Source: Glaciecola amylolytica | GTDB taxonomy: Bacteria > Bacteroidota > Bacteroidia > Flavobacteriales_D > Crocinitomicaceae | Reading direction: 5' to 3' | DNA: 64,000 nt | Assembly (NCBI GenBank): GCA_003856375.1 | Contig: CP034120.1 | Location: 3,901,501-3,965,500 of the forward strand | Shown: positions 25,579 to 34,655 of the stretch, piece by piece | Numbering within the stretch: position 1 is the first letter of the stretch | Layout of the letters: each line of letters starts with the position of its first letter | Position numbers and translations under genes: made by a program | Notes under the pieces: model-generated | Told to the model about the DNA's origin: nothing | The model's database searches: none | Seen by the model: only the letters and a program-made list of their open reading frames with translations

Positions 25579-26529
25579 ATGGAATTGACTCCTGAAATCT
25601 TAGAAAGAATTACGCTTCTGAAAGCGAAGTATGATGCCCAAGGTCAGGATTTAGTTGCATACCTGGATAGTTTGCTGTATTCACGAATGCCAAATTACTG
25701 GGATTACGTTCAGGTCGACACCCTGTTATCACTCCAAAAGACATATACCGATTTTCCGGATGAAGTGGTGTTTTTGATGTACCATCAGGTTACCGAGTTG
25801 TATTTCAAATTGTGTTTGCACGAATTCCAGCAAATTTCCGATCGCAAGAATCTGGATGCTGCTTTCTTCGTAGAACACGTACAGCGAATCAACCGTTATT
25901 TTGAAGCTTTGACAAAAAGTTTTGAAATCATGGTGGATGGAATGCAGCGTGAGCAATTCTTAAAGTTCCGACTGGCACTTGCTCCTGCTTCCGGGTTTCA
26001 ATCGGCGCAATACCGCAAAATTGAAATCCACTCTACAGATTTTATTCAATTAGTTCACAAAGATCACCGCAGCAAATATTCCGGAAAAGAAGCTATTTCT
26101 GAATTGTTCGAGAATATTTACTGGAAAGAAGGTGCAACCGATATTGAAACAGGTAAGAAAACACTTACACTGACGCAATTTGAAGATCGCTACAGAGATG
26201 AATTCATCCAATTGGGTGAACAGCTTCGAAACGATAACTTGTGGCAATGCTACCTGCGTTTGTCTGCAGAAGATCAGGAATTACCTCAGGTGATTCATGC
26301 GTTGAAGCAAAATGATGTCAATGTCAATGTCAACTGGCCTTTGGTTCACTACAAATCTGCTGTTCGTTATTTGCAAAAAGACAAAGGAGATATTGCTGCA
26401 ACCGGTGGAACAAACTGGCAGAAATACCTTCCTCCGCGCTTCCAGAAGCGCATTTTCTATCCGCAGTTATGGTCCGAGGTGGAAATGGCTGAATGGGGAA
26501 AATCCTGGGTTGAAGCTGTCTTGAATTAA
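25579..26529 (+). CDS. Tryptophan 2,3-dioxygenase family protein
   Basis: A 316-residue all-helical haem protein of the TDO family; classical members open the indole ring of L-tryptophan to N-formylkynurenine. Family motifs are NYWDYVQVDTLLSLQ near 38-52, MYHQVTELYFKL with the distal-pocket histidine H69, and LAPASGFQSAQYRKIE near 136-151. The presumed proximal haem ligand is H257 in LVHYKSAVRYL. The glycine loop reads ATGGTNWQKYL where classical TDOs have GTGGSxGxxYL, so substrate preference may differ. No other kynurenine-pathway gene is nearby. Confidence 0.87.
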   Translation: MELTPEILERITLLKAKYDAQGQDLVAYLDSLLYSRMPNYWDYVQVDTLLSLQKTYTDFPDEVVFLMYHQVTELYFKLCLHEFQQISDRKNLDAAFFVEHVQRINRYFEALTKSFEIMVDGMQREQFLKFRLALAPASGFQSAQYRKIEIHSTDFIQLVHKDHRSKYSGKEAISELFENIYWKEGATDIETGKKTLTLTQFEDRYRDEFIQLGEQLRNDNLWQCYLRLSAEDQELPQVIHALKQNDVNVNVNWPLVHYKSAVRYLQKDKGDIAATGGTNWQKYLPPRFQKRIFYPQLWSEVEMAEWGKSWVEAVLN

Positions 26530-26668
26530 GATCGAATTTTTCTGATTGAGTGATATTTGAGCTGTTGCAGTTTTGCAGCCTTGTTCAGGTATTGTAGTTC
26601 CTGCTTTGCATTTCAAGCGACTCTCCCATTTTATCTGTTCAGAATCGTCTTGAAACTAACATTCTTCT

Positions 26669-26676
26669 TACTTTTG
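26669..26676 (+). promoter_or_regulatory. -7 promoter box TACTTTTG, nearly leaderless
   Basis: Exact TAnnTTTG with only 4 nt (CACC) before the ATG at 26681; a TTG at 26650-26652 is 16 nt upstream. The transcript would start at or next to the ATG. Confidence 0.6.
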
Positions 26677-26680
26677 CACC

Positions 26681-27523
26681 ATGCGAAATCTTGCTCTTTT
26701 TCTTGCAAGCATCTTTCTTGTTTCGGCAGCCGTTCCAAAAACAACACGTTTACCCAAAGATTTGAAAGAAATCTCGGGTTGGGTTTTTGCGAATGACACT
26801 ACATTAATAGCCCACAACGACGGAGGAAACGACCCGAAATTATTTGTCCTGAATCTGGACGGAAGCATCCGGCATAAAGTTTCAATTGTCAATGCAGAAA
26901 ACGAAGATTTTGAAGACATTACGCTGGACGGTAAAGGAAATCTCTATGTTGGAGATTTCGGCAACAACAAAAATGAGCGCACCGATCTGCGAATCCTGAA
27001 AGTGAACCTGAAAAAAGTACTCGACAATCAGGATGTGGAAGCCAAATTCATCGAGTTTTCCTATCCGGAGCAAAAGGATTTCCCGCCAAAACTGAATCAG
27101 AAATATTTCGATTGTGAGGCAATGAGTTTCTACAACGACTCTTTGTATCTGTTTACAAAATGCCGGACGGAACCCTTTGACGGAAAATGTTTTATCTATA
27201 CACTTCCTACAAAACCCGGAACCTACAAAGCCTCCAAAAAATATTACATGGTACTCGGGAAACGCGATTGGTTCAGAGACGCCGTTACAGCTGCCGGTAT
27301 TCACGACGGGAAGCTCTACATTCTGACTTACAACCGGATCATTACGCACACGTTCGAAAACGGAAGAGCCAAATACGAATCACATCAAACGCTGCTTCCG
27401 ATCACACAAAAAGAGGCTCTGGCCATTCATTCCAACGGAAAAATGTACGTTGCCGATGAACGTCAGAAACTGGTCGGTGGCGGAAATATGTATGTGATCA
27501 AACCAACAGAAACAAAAAAATGA
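26681..27523 (+). CDS. Exported beta-propeller-like protein
   Basis: A 280-residue protein with a signal peptide (about 1-18). It has repeated propeller-type strands: LKEISGWVFAND, DEDFEDITLDGKGNLYVGDFGNN near 75-98, DCEAMSFYNDSLYLFTK near 145-161, GIHDGKLYILTYN near 210 and EALAIHSNGKMYVADE near 247. This resembles SdiA-regulated/NHL-type propellers; its ligand is unknown. It is first in a likely three-gene operon: its stop overlaps the HAD gene start (ATGA), and the DUF3109 gene follows. Confidence 0.75.
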   Translation: MRNLALFLASIFLVSAAVPKTTRLPKDLKEISGWVFANDTTLIAHNDGGNDPKLFVLNLDGSIRHKVSIVNAENEDFEDITLDGKGNLYVGDFGNNKNERTDLRILKVNLKKVLDNQDVEAKFIEFSYPEQKDFPPKLNQKYFDCEAMSFYNDSLYLFTKCRTEPFDGKCFIYTLPTKPGTYKASKKYYMVLGKRDWFRDAVTAAGIHDGKLYILTYNRIITHTFENGRAKYESHQTLLPITQKEALAIHSNGKMYVADERQKLVGGGNMYVIKPTETKK

Positions 27524-28176
27524 CATTAGCGAATTTTGAAGGAGTAATTTACGATATGGACGGAGTTCTGACCGATTCCGAACCCCTGTGGAAAATTGCC
27601 ATGGAAGAAGTCTTCAAAAGTGTCGGCTGTCCTTTAACGAAAGAAGATTTTCAACGAACGGTTGGTTTGCGCATCGATGAAGTAATTACCTATTGGTACC
27701 ACGAATCACCTTGGCCGGATAAAAGCCCGAAAGAAGTCGAAGACGCAATTGTTCAGCGCATGATCGAATTACTGACAGAACGTGCAACTCCGCTACCGGG
27801 AGTGATCGAATCCTTGAAATTCTTTACGGAAAAAGGCTTGAAGATCGGTTTGGCAACTTCCTCTTACCAGGTTCTGATCAATTGCATTCTTGATACCTTG
27901 AACATCCGCTCATTCTTCCAAACGGTTCATTCGGCGGAATTTGAAATTTTCGGAAAACCTCATCCGGCAGTTTATCTGACCGCAGCAAAAAATCTGGGAT
28001 TAGATCCAAGAAAATGTCTGGTTATCGAAGATTCACTAAATGGAATCATTTCCGGAAAAGCAGCCCGCATGACGGTGATTTGTGTTCCTGAAAAAACGCA
28101 TCATCCCGAACCGAAATTGATTCTGGCAGATGCACAATTCGAAGACTTAAACAAACTTGTCGAATTCTTTAAGTAA
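27520..28176 (+). CDS. HAD-family sugar-phosphate phosphatase (HxpB/YniC-like)
   Basis: A 218-residue HAD hydrolase. Motif I is YDMDGVLTDSE with nucleophile D12 and acid/base D14. The cap domain covers about 20-85. Motif II is LATSSYQ near 108-114, the lysine is in FGKPHPAVYL near 147, and motif IV is VIEDSLNGIISGKAA near 169-183. The DSEPLW start and cap type match hexitol/2-deoxyglucose-6-phosphate phosphatases, but substrate range in this family is broad. It overlaps the upstream gene by 4 bases (ATGA). Confidence 0.9.
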   Translation: MTLANFEGVIYDMDGVLTDSEPLWKIAMEEVFKSVGCPLTKEDFQRTVGLRIDEVITYWYHESPWPDKSPKEVEDAIVQRMIELLTERATPLPGVIESLKFFTEKGLKIGLATSSYQVLINCILDTLNIRSFFQTVHSAEFEIFGKPHPAVYLTAAKNLGLDPRKCLVIEDSLNGIISGKAARMTVICVPEKTHHPEPKLILADAQFEDLNKLVEFFK

Positions 28177-28184
28177 CTTGTAGT

Positions 28185-28772
28185 ATGATCGTAGCAATAG
28201 ATGATAAATTAATCTCAACCGAAGTCTTTGACCGCAAGTTTGTGTGCGATTTGAATGCATGCAAAGGCGCTTGTTGTGTAGAAGGCGATGGCGGAGCTCC
28301 TTTGACTTTGGAAGAAGTCGATATCATGGAAGAAATTCTGGATGACGTGATTCCATACATGCGCCCGGAAGGAATCGAAGCGGTGAAAAAATCCGGAGTC
28401 TTTTACATCGATCCGTGGAACGAACCCGCAACAACATTGGTCGACGGAAAAGAATGTGCCTTCGTTTACTTCGATGAAAAAGGGATTACCAAATGTGCTG
28501 TCGAACAAGCTTATTTAGCCGGAAAAACGACTTGGAAAAAGCCCATTTCCTGCCATTTGTATCCGATCCGTGTCAAGAAATTGAGTGAAGGAATTGCACT
28601 TAACTACGAAGAATGGGATATCTGCAAACCTGCCTGTTCCTGCGGAGAACAATTGAATGTTCCGGTCTACAAGTTTCTGAAAGAACCGCTTATTCGTGCG
28701 TTTGGGGAGGAGTTTTATACGGATTTGGAAGGAATTGATGAAACACTGAAAAACGCAGGATTGGAAGAGTAA
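28185..28772 (+). CDS. DUF3109 family cysteine-rich protein
   Basis: A 195-residue cytoplasmic protein with conserved cysteines that look like a metal or iron-sulfur site: C21, C26, C30 and C31 (CDLNACKGACC), then cysteines in GKECAF, TKCAVEQ and ISCHLYP, and CKPACSC near 147-153. This spacing is the DUF3109 pattern, related to CxxxCxxC-type (YkgJ-like) zinc/iron proteins. The function is unknown. It follows the HAD gene after 8 nt and is probably co-transcribed. Confidence 0.88.
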   Translation: MIVAIDDKLISTEVFDRKFVCDLNACKGACCVEGDGGAPLTLEEVDIMEEILDDVIPYMRPEGIEAVKKSGVFYIDPWNEPATTLVDGKECAFVYFDEKGITKCAVEQAYLAGKTTWKKPISCHLYPIRVKKLSEGIALNYEEWDICKPACSCGEQLNVPVYKFLKEPLIRAFGEEFYTDLEGIDETLKNAGLEE

Positions 28773-28792
28773 GCGACGCAAAAACACAAATA

Positions 28793-28804
28793 CGCGATAT
28801 TGCG
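28793..28804. repeat. Dispersed palindrome, copy 5 (CGCGATATTGCG)
   Basis: Identical to copy 4 at 23672. Lies in the 78-bp gap between two convergent genes and is followed by TATTGGCC. Confidence 0.5.
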
Positions 28805-28850
28805 TATTGGCCTTTATCCATAAGGGATTCAAAGAGAATTTGCTTGCATT

Positions 28851-29549
28851 TTATTCACTCCAGCTTTCTCCAAGAATCCATTTTTGAATCATTTCTTTGC
28901 TCAGAATCCGGCCAACAACCCGGTAAGCTGATTCAGCGAACGGATTATCTCCGATTAATTGCTCCGTCTGCACCCCGATTTTTGGATCGTAATAACTGGC
29001 ATGTGTGAAGGTGACTTCATCTCCCGATTTATACACAAACCCCACATGACTGTCAAGGCCTGCTACATACAACCCATCCGGTTGATTAAGAAAATACGTT
29101 TTCATGTATTCAGGGCTTCGATTACTGAACCGTTTCACATCCGATGTCATTCGGGTGATATAATATTCAGAAGCTTGTTGTGCCCATTTTACCCTCGGAA
29201 TTTTAAATCCTGCATCAGAAAGTACGGTGGTAATGAAATACCCGCATGCGATCTTCCCTTTTCGCGGAGTACGCGTTGTTCCGTTAAAATCCCATTCCGT
29301 TCCGACCCACTGATCAAAGAAATCATGTGTGATGGTCGTTAAAAGATAGGATTCCGCCTTTTCTAAAACCTTGTCGCGAGCCGATTCACCTGCACTCCCG
29401 TATTCTTTTTGAAAAAGAACCCGTTGATTTTCCACCGATGAAACCAGGTCTTCGTAAAGAGGTAAATCTCCTTTCACTTTCACCCTTTGCTGAGAACAGC
29501 CGAGAAAAATGAAACAAACGAAACAAAATGCTATTAATCGGATGTACAT
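28851..29549 (-). CDS. NlpC/P60-like (papain-fold) lipoprotein
   Basis: A 232-residue lipoprotein with signal peptide and lipobox IFLGC (Cys 18). The papain-like core has the probable nucleophile C102 in KIACGYFITTVLSDAGF, a histidine H168 in LDSHVGFVY and a second histidine H183 in FTHASYYDP, in the order expected for NlpC/P60 or CHAP-type amidases and peptidases. It would act on cell-wall peptides or a related substrate in the periplasm. Exact family membership is unsure because the flanking sequence is divergent. Confidence 0.72.
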   Translation of the reverse strand: MYIRLIAFCFVCFIFLGCSQQRVKVKGDLPLYEDLVSSVENQRVLFQKEYGSAGESARDKVLEKAESYLLTTITHDFFDQWVGTEWDFNGTTRTPRKGKIACGYFITTVLSDAGFKIPRVKWAQQASEYYITRMTSDVKRFSNRSPEYMKTYFLNQPDGLYVAGLDSHVGFVYKSGDEVTFTHASYYDPKIGVQTEQLIGDNPFAESAYRVVGRILSKEMIQKWILGESWSE

Positions 29550-29625
29550 GACTTCAGTTTAATTTCCGAAAGATAGAAATGTTACAAATAAAATGGAACA
29601 TTCCTGTTTTTAAACTGATAAACAA

Positions 29626-32475
29626 TCAATTACAATACGCACAGTACTTCGAATCCTTGTTATGGGTGAAAGGATGGCGTTTATCCAACATGTCCGAAAT
29701 GGTTTGTTTTAGAATCCGCTCCAATAATTCCGGAATGTCTTCTTTCTGGATATCATCCGGCAATTTCAGAAAATGCGGGCTTTCCTTGATGGAACGAAAC
29801 GAAAAAATTCCGGCTTTATCCGTCAGAATTCCTGTTGATTTATAATACAGATAACAGTAAATCAAAAGCTGCAAAACGTGTTTCTGATCCGAGCTTCCTT
29901 TGCGTTTGTTGATCAGGATCGCACTTTCATAATTCTCCTGATTTGCCGTTTTTCGCAATTCCACTTTTTCCTGATTCACACTCCCCGATTTGTAGTCAAT
30001 GATCCTGTGAACGCCGTCAAACTGGTCAATCCGGTCACAAATTCCCGAAAGTCGTACATTGAAAACTTTCCCTGCATTTCTGCTGTCTTCCAAAGCAATC
30101 GTTGTTTCCAGTTTTGTTTCCAAACCACGAATGAAAAGCGCTTTTTCAGGGTTTTCCTTCAAAATCGTCCGGTCTCTTCGCAAGACATTCTGAACCATTT
30201 CCTTCGCCACTTCGAAATTGATGTGATTCGTTCCGGTCTGCCAGGAGTTCTTGTCTTCTGAAAAGTGTTTTTCAAAGCTTTTACTCACCAAAAGCGGAAC
30301 ATCCTTTTCCATTCTTGCCAGATCTTCTTCCGTAACTACTTTTCCCGAAATTCTTCGGCCTGCTTCATCAAAACGGTCGATAAACGGTGCAAACAGATTT
30401 TCCAGTACGTAGTGAATAATGGTTCCCAACGTGCTGCTTTCAATGTCTTCTTCCACCTTGTTCTCTTCTCCGAAACGGAGCACGTAACGATAGTAAAAAT
30501 CCAGCGGGCAAGTCATAAACTTATCCAACATGGAGAAACTGATTCCACCACGAAGCACTTCATAAATCCGGTCCACAACCTCATCTGTTTTGTGAATCAC
30601 CGTGTTTCCGATCTTTTCTTTATTCCCCGCAGTATAATACGATTTTTGAATGCGGATTTCAGGATTCACCTGCGACAGTTCCAGTTCAATTTGTTGGATA
30701 TACCGGCTCGGCTCACTGCTTCCAACCGCTTCCGAAGCACTCGAATAAGTGATCAGCATATCTTCTGTGGAATGCAGTAACCTGTAGAAGTGATGTGCAA
30801 AAAGACCTTGTTTTTCACGTGGAGTCGGTAAGCCGAAAAACTTCCTCAAATCCATTGGAATGACTGTATTAATACTGTTTTGAGGAGGCATTGCTCCTTC
30901 GTTCAGTCCGAAAACAAAAACCCGTTTAAAATCCAGTCCGCGGGTTTCCAAAAGTCCCATAATTTGTAGTCCTTCCAGCGGATTTCCGAAATAAGCAATG
31001 GTTTCATTGCTCCAGTTTCCGTTAAACAAGGTCCGGAACGAACTGATACTCATTACCGGAGCATTTTTGCTCATGATATTCTGCAGAACCACTGTGGAAC
31101 TTGCAAATCTACGAATGATCGCCCGTTCCAGTTCGTTCTTTTCTTCCAGCCATAAATCCAGTTTTTCATTCAGCTCCTGAATGATCCGGATTCCTTTCAG
31201 CCAATCCTGTTTCCAGGGTTCAAAAATCAACTGATTCAATTCGGACAAACGTTCGCTCAAATCCAGTTTTTTACGGTCCAGAAAATGCCAGTTGTGATTA
31301 ATAATCCGCGATTCAATGTCCTGAATTTCCTTTTTCTCTGTGGAAGAAAGAACTCCCAGAATGAAAGGGTGATGCGCAAATTGAATGAAATCGCGGTAGT
31401 AAATACTCGAATTTCCTCTTCGCAAGAACGATTCCTGCAAACGGAAAATCAAATCGACCCACGAGCGTAATGAGGTTTGGCGCAATGGAAGTCCGACCGT
31501 GATATTTGCCTGCTCAATTTCGGCGGGTAGATGCTTTAAAATGGAACTCAATAAACTTTCATCTGCAAGCAACACCAAGGTTTCATTGAGTTGTTCTTTG
31601 GTCAGTTTTTTCAATTCACTTCCCACCACTTGTGCCTGAGATGTAAACTGCGGACATTCCACCACCTGAACATTCATTTCCTTGCTGATCAAATGATTTT
31701 CCACAAAGGGAAGTGATTTCAATTCCAGACGCTTGCATAATTCCCGTTGAAATTGCCCCGCCTCGTGAATCGAATCGTTGAAGTAGAATTGATCGGAATC
31801 CATTAAAATGTGTCCTCTTCCCATAACGACCAGCTGCTTCATCAATGAAATTTCCGACTCCGAAAGCGCATTGAATCCCGCAAACACGAAATGCGTATCC
31901 TTATCATCGTTAAATGCGCTCTCAATCTGATTTGCAAAGTAGCGATAAGCTTTTCCCTTGGTCGTTACTCCCTTTTCCTTCAATCGCGCTTCCAAAGCAA
32001 CATAATACGGTTTCAGCTTATCCCAAAAGGCCATAAATTGAATTTGCCCTTTCGACAGCTCTTCCGAATTGAAGGACCAGTTTTCAATTTCCCGGATATC
32101 TCTCAAATTCTTGAACAACTGATCGGGAGCAATCATATACCGGTCAATCTCATCAAAATCACTCAGAATAATCTGTCCCCAGGCCATAAACGAATCGAAT
32201 GTATCGACATTGATTTCTACCGGATCGACTTTAAAGATTTCGTACAATTCAAACAACAAGCTTGTTTTGTCGAGAACCGGAAACGGACTTGCATCCTGAA
32301 TCCACCGATCGATCGTAACGATTTTCGGAGAAAGAATCGGTTTTTGATGAAACTCGTAAAAAGCACGCTGCAAATACGCAATCATCCGTTCGGAAGGAAC
32401 GACAATGCAAACATGTTGGTGATTCAACGCATGTTCATCAATGTATTCAACGATTTTGTTTACGAATGCCTTCAT
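29626..32475 (-). CDS. AddB/RexB-like helicase-nuclease family protein
   Basis: A 949-residue protein built like the AddB subunit of double-strand-break repair helicase-nucleases. The N-terminal UvrD-like region starts with VCIVVPSERMIAYLQRAF (about 22-40) and contains IVTIDRW. A second helicase-like part has FVFGLNEGAMPPQNS (about 525-540). The C-terminal PD-(D/E)XK nuclease has GTIIHYVLENLF (about 690), IDYKSGSVNQ (about 838) and QLLIYCYLYY. Cysteines at FMTCPLDFYYRY (about 650) and in the terminal CAYCN may form the AddB-type iron-sulfur cluster; only three are evident. No addA-like partner is adjacent. Confidence 0.85.
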   Translation of the reverse strand: MKAFVNKIVEYIDEHALNHQHVCIVVPSERMIAYLQRAFYEFHQKPILSPKIVTIDRWIQDASPFPVLDKTSLLFELYEIFKVDPVEINVDTFDSFMAWGQIILSDFDEIDRYMIAPDQLFKNLRDIREIENWSFNSEELSKGQIQFMAFWDKLKPYYVALEARLKEKGVTTKGKAYRYFANQIESAFNDDKDTHFVFAGFNALSESEISLMKQLVVMGRGHILMDSDQFYFNDSIHEAGQFQRELCKRLELKSLPFVENHLISKEMNVQVVECPQFTSQAQVVGSELKKLTKEQLNETLVLLADESLLSSILKHLPAEIEQANITVGLPLRQTSLRSWVDLIFRLQESFLRRGNSSIYYRDFIQFAHHPFILGVLSSTEKKEIQDIESRIINHNWHFLDRKKLDLSERLSELNQLIFEPWKQDWLKGIRIIQELNEKLDLWLEEKNELERAIIRRFASSTVVLQNIMSKNAPVMSISSFRTLFNGNWSNETIAYFGNPLEGLQIMGLLETRGLDFKRVFVFGLNEGAMPPQNSINTVIPMDLRKFFGLPTPREKQGLFAHHFYRLLHSTEDMLITYSSASEAVGSSEPSRYIQQIELELSQVNPEIRIQKSYYTAGNKEKIGNTVIHKTDEVVDRIYEVLRGGISFSMLDKFMTCPLDFYYRYVLRFGEENKVEEDIESSTLGTIIHYVLENLFAPFIDRFDEAGRRISGKVVTEEDLARMEKDVPLLVSKSFEKHFSEDKNSWQTGTNHINFEVAKEMVQNVLRRDRTILKENPEKALFIRGLETKLETTIALEDSRNAGKVFNVRLSGICDRIDQFDGVHRIIDYKSGSVNQEKVELRKTANQENYESAILINKRKGSSDQKHVLQLLIYCYLYYKSTGILTDKAGIFSFRSIKESPHFLKLPDDIQKEDIPELLERILKQTISDMLDKRHPFTHNKDSKYCAYCN

Positions 32476-32499
32476 TCCCTATACTTACGGAATGTCTTC

Positions 32500-34521
32500 T
32501 CAATTCCGGTAAAACTTAAACTCAAAATCATCCACCGAAACAACATTCTTGTTTGCGTTGTGGATGTAAAAACTCAACTTGTCAGTTGCAGATTGCCTTT
32601 GAGGGAGGAAAACAATAAATTCCTTCTCGGCCCATTCGTTTGCTTTTGATATCGGATTCAATTCGATTGTTTGATAGTACAACAAATTGTTTTCATTGGA
32701 ATACGCTACAATAATCGAAATCTGATTGTCATTTTGCCGCAGGAATTTCCCTTTTATCTTGAGCACCCTTCCCTTGGTATCAGGTCCGACCTGAGGTGTG
32801 AAATCATGCGAAAAACCGTAAACTTCCTCTTCCCCGATAATTCCGATATGATTTTGCTTGTTTTGCGGATCGATCTCAATGCTGACATGTTCCAAACTGT
32901 CAACGGATTCAAAATTTGTCCGAATTGTTTTGTAAGGACTTCTGATTCCCATAAAATCCATTAAACTTTGCGAAATTGTGTCCGTTTTTCGCTTGCATAA
33001 AATCAGATTTTCGTTGGTCGCAATGGATTCTACCTGCTCCAGAATCTCCGGATAGATCGCATAAACGTCTTCCATAAAATAAGGTTTCTGGAAGACCACA
33101 TAATCCCATTTCCATTCCATTCCTGTTCGGATATCCACCGGATTTTTCCCAACGACGGCCAAACCAACACGGTTCATCATCACAAAAGGAATATTCGGTC
33201 CGTAAGCATGAATAACCAGCATCGTATCTTCTCTTCCCACTCCTGATTTCGTCAGAAATTCATCCGATCCGGTAAAATTGATTACCGTGCCTGTGAAACG
33301 ATCACTGGCTACATACAACCTTCTTTCTTTTTGAAAAGTGGCCGTTTCCTGAAAAGCAACAATCCCGAAATAAGCTACAAAAAGCACCAGAATCGCATTC
33401 CCGTTTTGCCACTGCGGTTTCGGTAATACTGCCAGACTCAACATCACAAAGAACACCGCCGGAAGGTAGAACGTATCGAGGAAGTAATAATCATGCGCAT
33501 AAAATTGTTTGGCCATTGCAAACCAGAACACACATACGCCGATGATCCAGAAAAGGCAAACGATCCACCATCCCGGAAAAGGATTTTCTTTCCGTTTCTC
33601 TCTGATCAAAAAAGCAATTGCGACCAGAACACTTAAGAGGAACAGCAGGAAATAATGTTTCATGGAGAAATAGACCAGAACCATGTTATCCCACATCTGT
33701 GTCAGGATAATCTTCATTTCCTCCCAATTTGCTGCCGGCAGCAATTCGTTTAAGAAATCGGAACCGTACTTTTCACGCAGGAAGTTATTGTACAATTTTG
33801 CGGCAATAATGAAGGAAAAGGAAACGCCAACTCCAATCACATTGGGCCAGAATTTCGCTTTTTTCTGAAAGATCCGGATCAATTCAAAACCGAGAACCGC
33901 CAGGAATGGAATCACAAAAGTGAGTCGGGCCAAAGTGGCTAATGTAAAGAAGAACAAAGCCCATTTAAACCACTTCCGGGATTGATTTTCGAAATACAGG
34001 GAATAGCAATAAAGCGCAATAATCGTATTGGAAATACTCGGAATCGTCGGCAAAAATCCTCCCTGATAAAAGGTATATGCCGGAGATGCCATGGCAAAAA
34101 TCACGACCAGCAGAGCTTTGATCTGAGAATCACAGATCTTTTCCGCAAGCAGATACAGGAAATACATCCCGACAATGCTGTAGAGCAAAATATACAGGTG
34201 AAAAACCCAGGGTTCATTGGTTCCCAATACCTTCATGAAAACTGCCGGAACATAATCGTGAATCGGAAATTCAACAGCCGTCACAGTTGAATAACTGGGA
34301 TACGTCCAATTTCTCGGGAATTGATGATTGAGAATATAATTCTCGGGTTTAAAGAAATTCAAATCATTGCGCACAAAACCATTCGCCAGCGCCAGACGAT
34401 CGTTTTGCGCCCAGGTATGTGTATACGACGGGACTTCATTCAGATGTTTTCCCTGAAAAATCACTGTGATCGTGATGATCAACAGAAGTGCAATGCTGTT
34501 TGTTATTCTTCTTGTTTTCAA
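32500..34521 (-). CDS. GT-C family membrane glycosyltransferase
   Basis: About 673 residues. No ATG exists near the N-terminus. TTG at 34521 is preferred because GGGAG lies just upstream and it gives MKTRRITNSIALLL; TTG at 34557 is the alternative. About 10-11 membrane segments fill residues 10-400, with an early periplasmic loop holding YTHTWAQNDRLALANGF and EFPIHDYVPA. These are typical of lipid-phosphosugar-dependent GT-C (PMT/ArnT-like) enzymes. A C-terminal soluble part of about 260 residues includes a beta-sandwich end (VSIIVAYSNENN, FYIHNANKN). It would transfer sugar to an envelope polymer or protein. It lies 24 nt upstream of the AddB-like gene. Confidence 0.8.
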   Translation of the reverse strand: MKTRRITNSIALLLIITITVIFQGKHLNEVPSYTHTWAQNDRLALANGFVRNDLNFFKPENYILNHQFPRNWTYPSYSTVTAVEFPIHDYVPAVFMKVLGTNEPWVFHLYILLYSIVGMYFLYLLAEKICDSQIKALLVVIFAMASPAYTFYQGGFLPTIPSISNTIIALYCYSLYFENQSRKWFKWALFFFTLATLARLTFVIPFLAVLGFELIRIFQKKAKFWPNVIGVGVSFSFIIAAKLYNNFLREKYGSDFLNELLPAANWEEMKIILTQMWDNMVLVYFSMKHYFLLFLLSVLVAIAFLIREKRKENPFPGWWIVCLFWIIGVCVFWFAMAKQFYAHDYYFLDTFYLPAVFFVMLSLAVLPKPQWQNGNAILVLFVAYFGIVAFQETATFQKERRLYVASDRFTGTVINFTGSDEFLTKSGVGREDTMLVIHAYGPNIPFVMMNRVGLAVVGKNPVDIRTGMEWKWDYVVFQKPYFMEDVYAIYPEILEQVESIATNENLILCKRKTDTISQSLMDFMGIRSPYKTIRTNFESVDSLEHVSIEIDPQNKQNHIGIIGEEEVYGFSHDFTPQVGPDTKGRVLKIKGKFLRQNDNQISIIVAYSNENNLLYYQTIELNPISKANEWAEKEFIVFLPQRQSATDKLSFYIHNANKNVVSVDDFEFKFYRN

Positions 34522-34655
34522 GACTCCCAAATTACTTAGAATAATCAACAGGTACAAATTTGAAACAGGTGCCCGAAAGCACCCGTGTCAACTTATACAT
34601 TTCCTGTTTTAACTGTATTTTTTTACGCAATAATGAATTTAACCAAACAAATGCA

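Noticed and set aside
31891-32649. 252-codon open frame on the plus strand
   Set aside because: It is antisense to the AddB-like and glycosyltransferase genes and has no domain.
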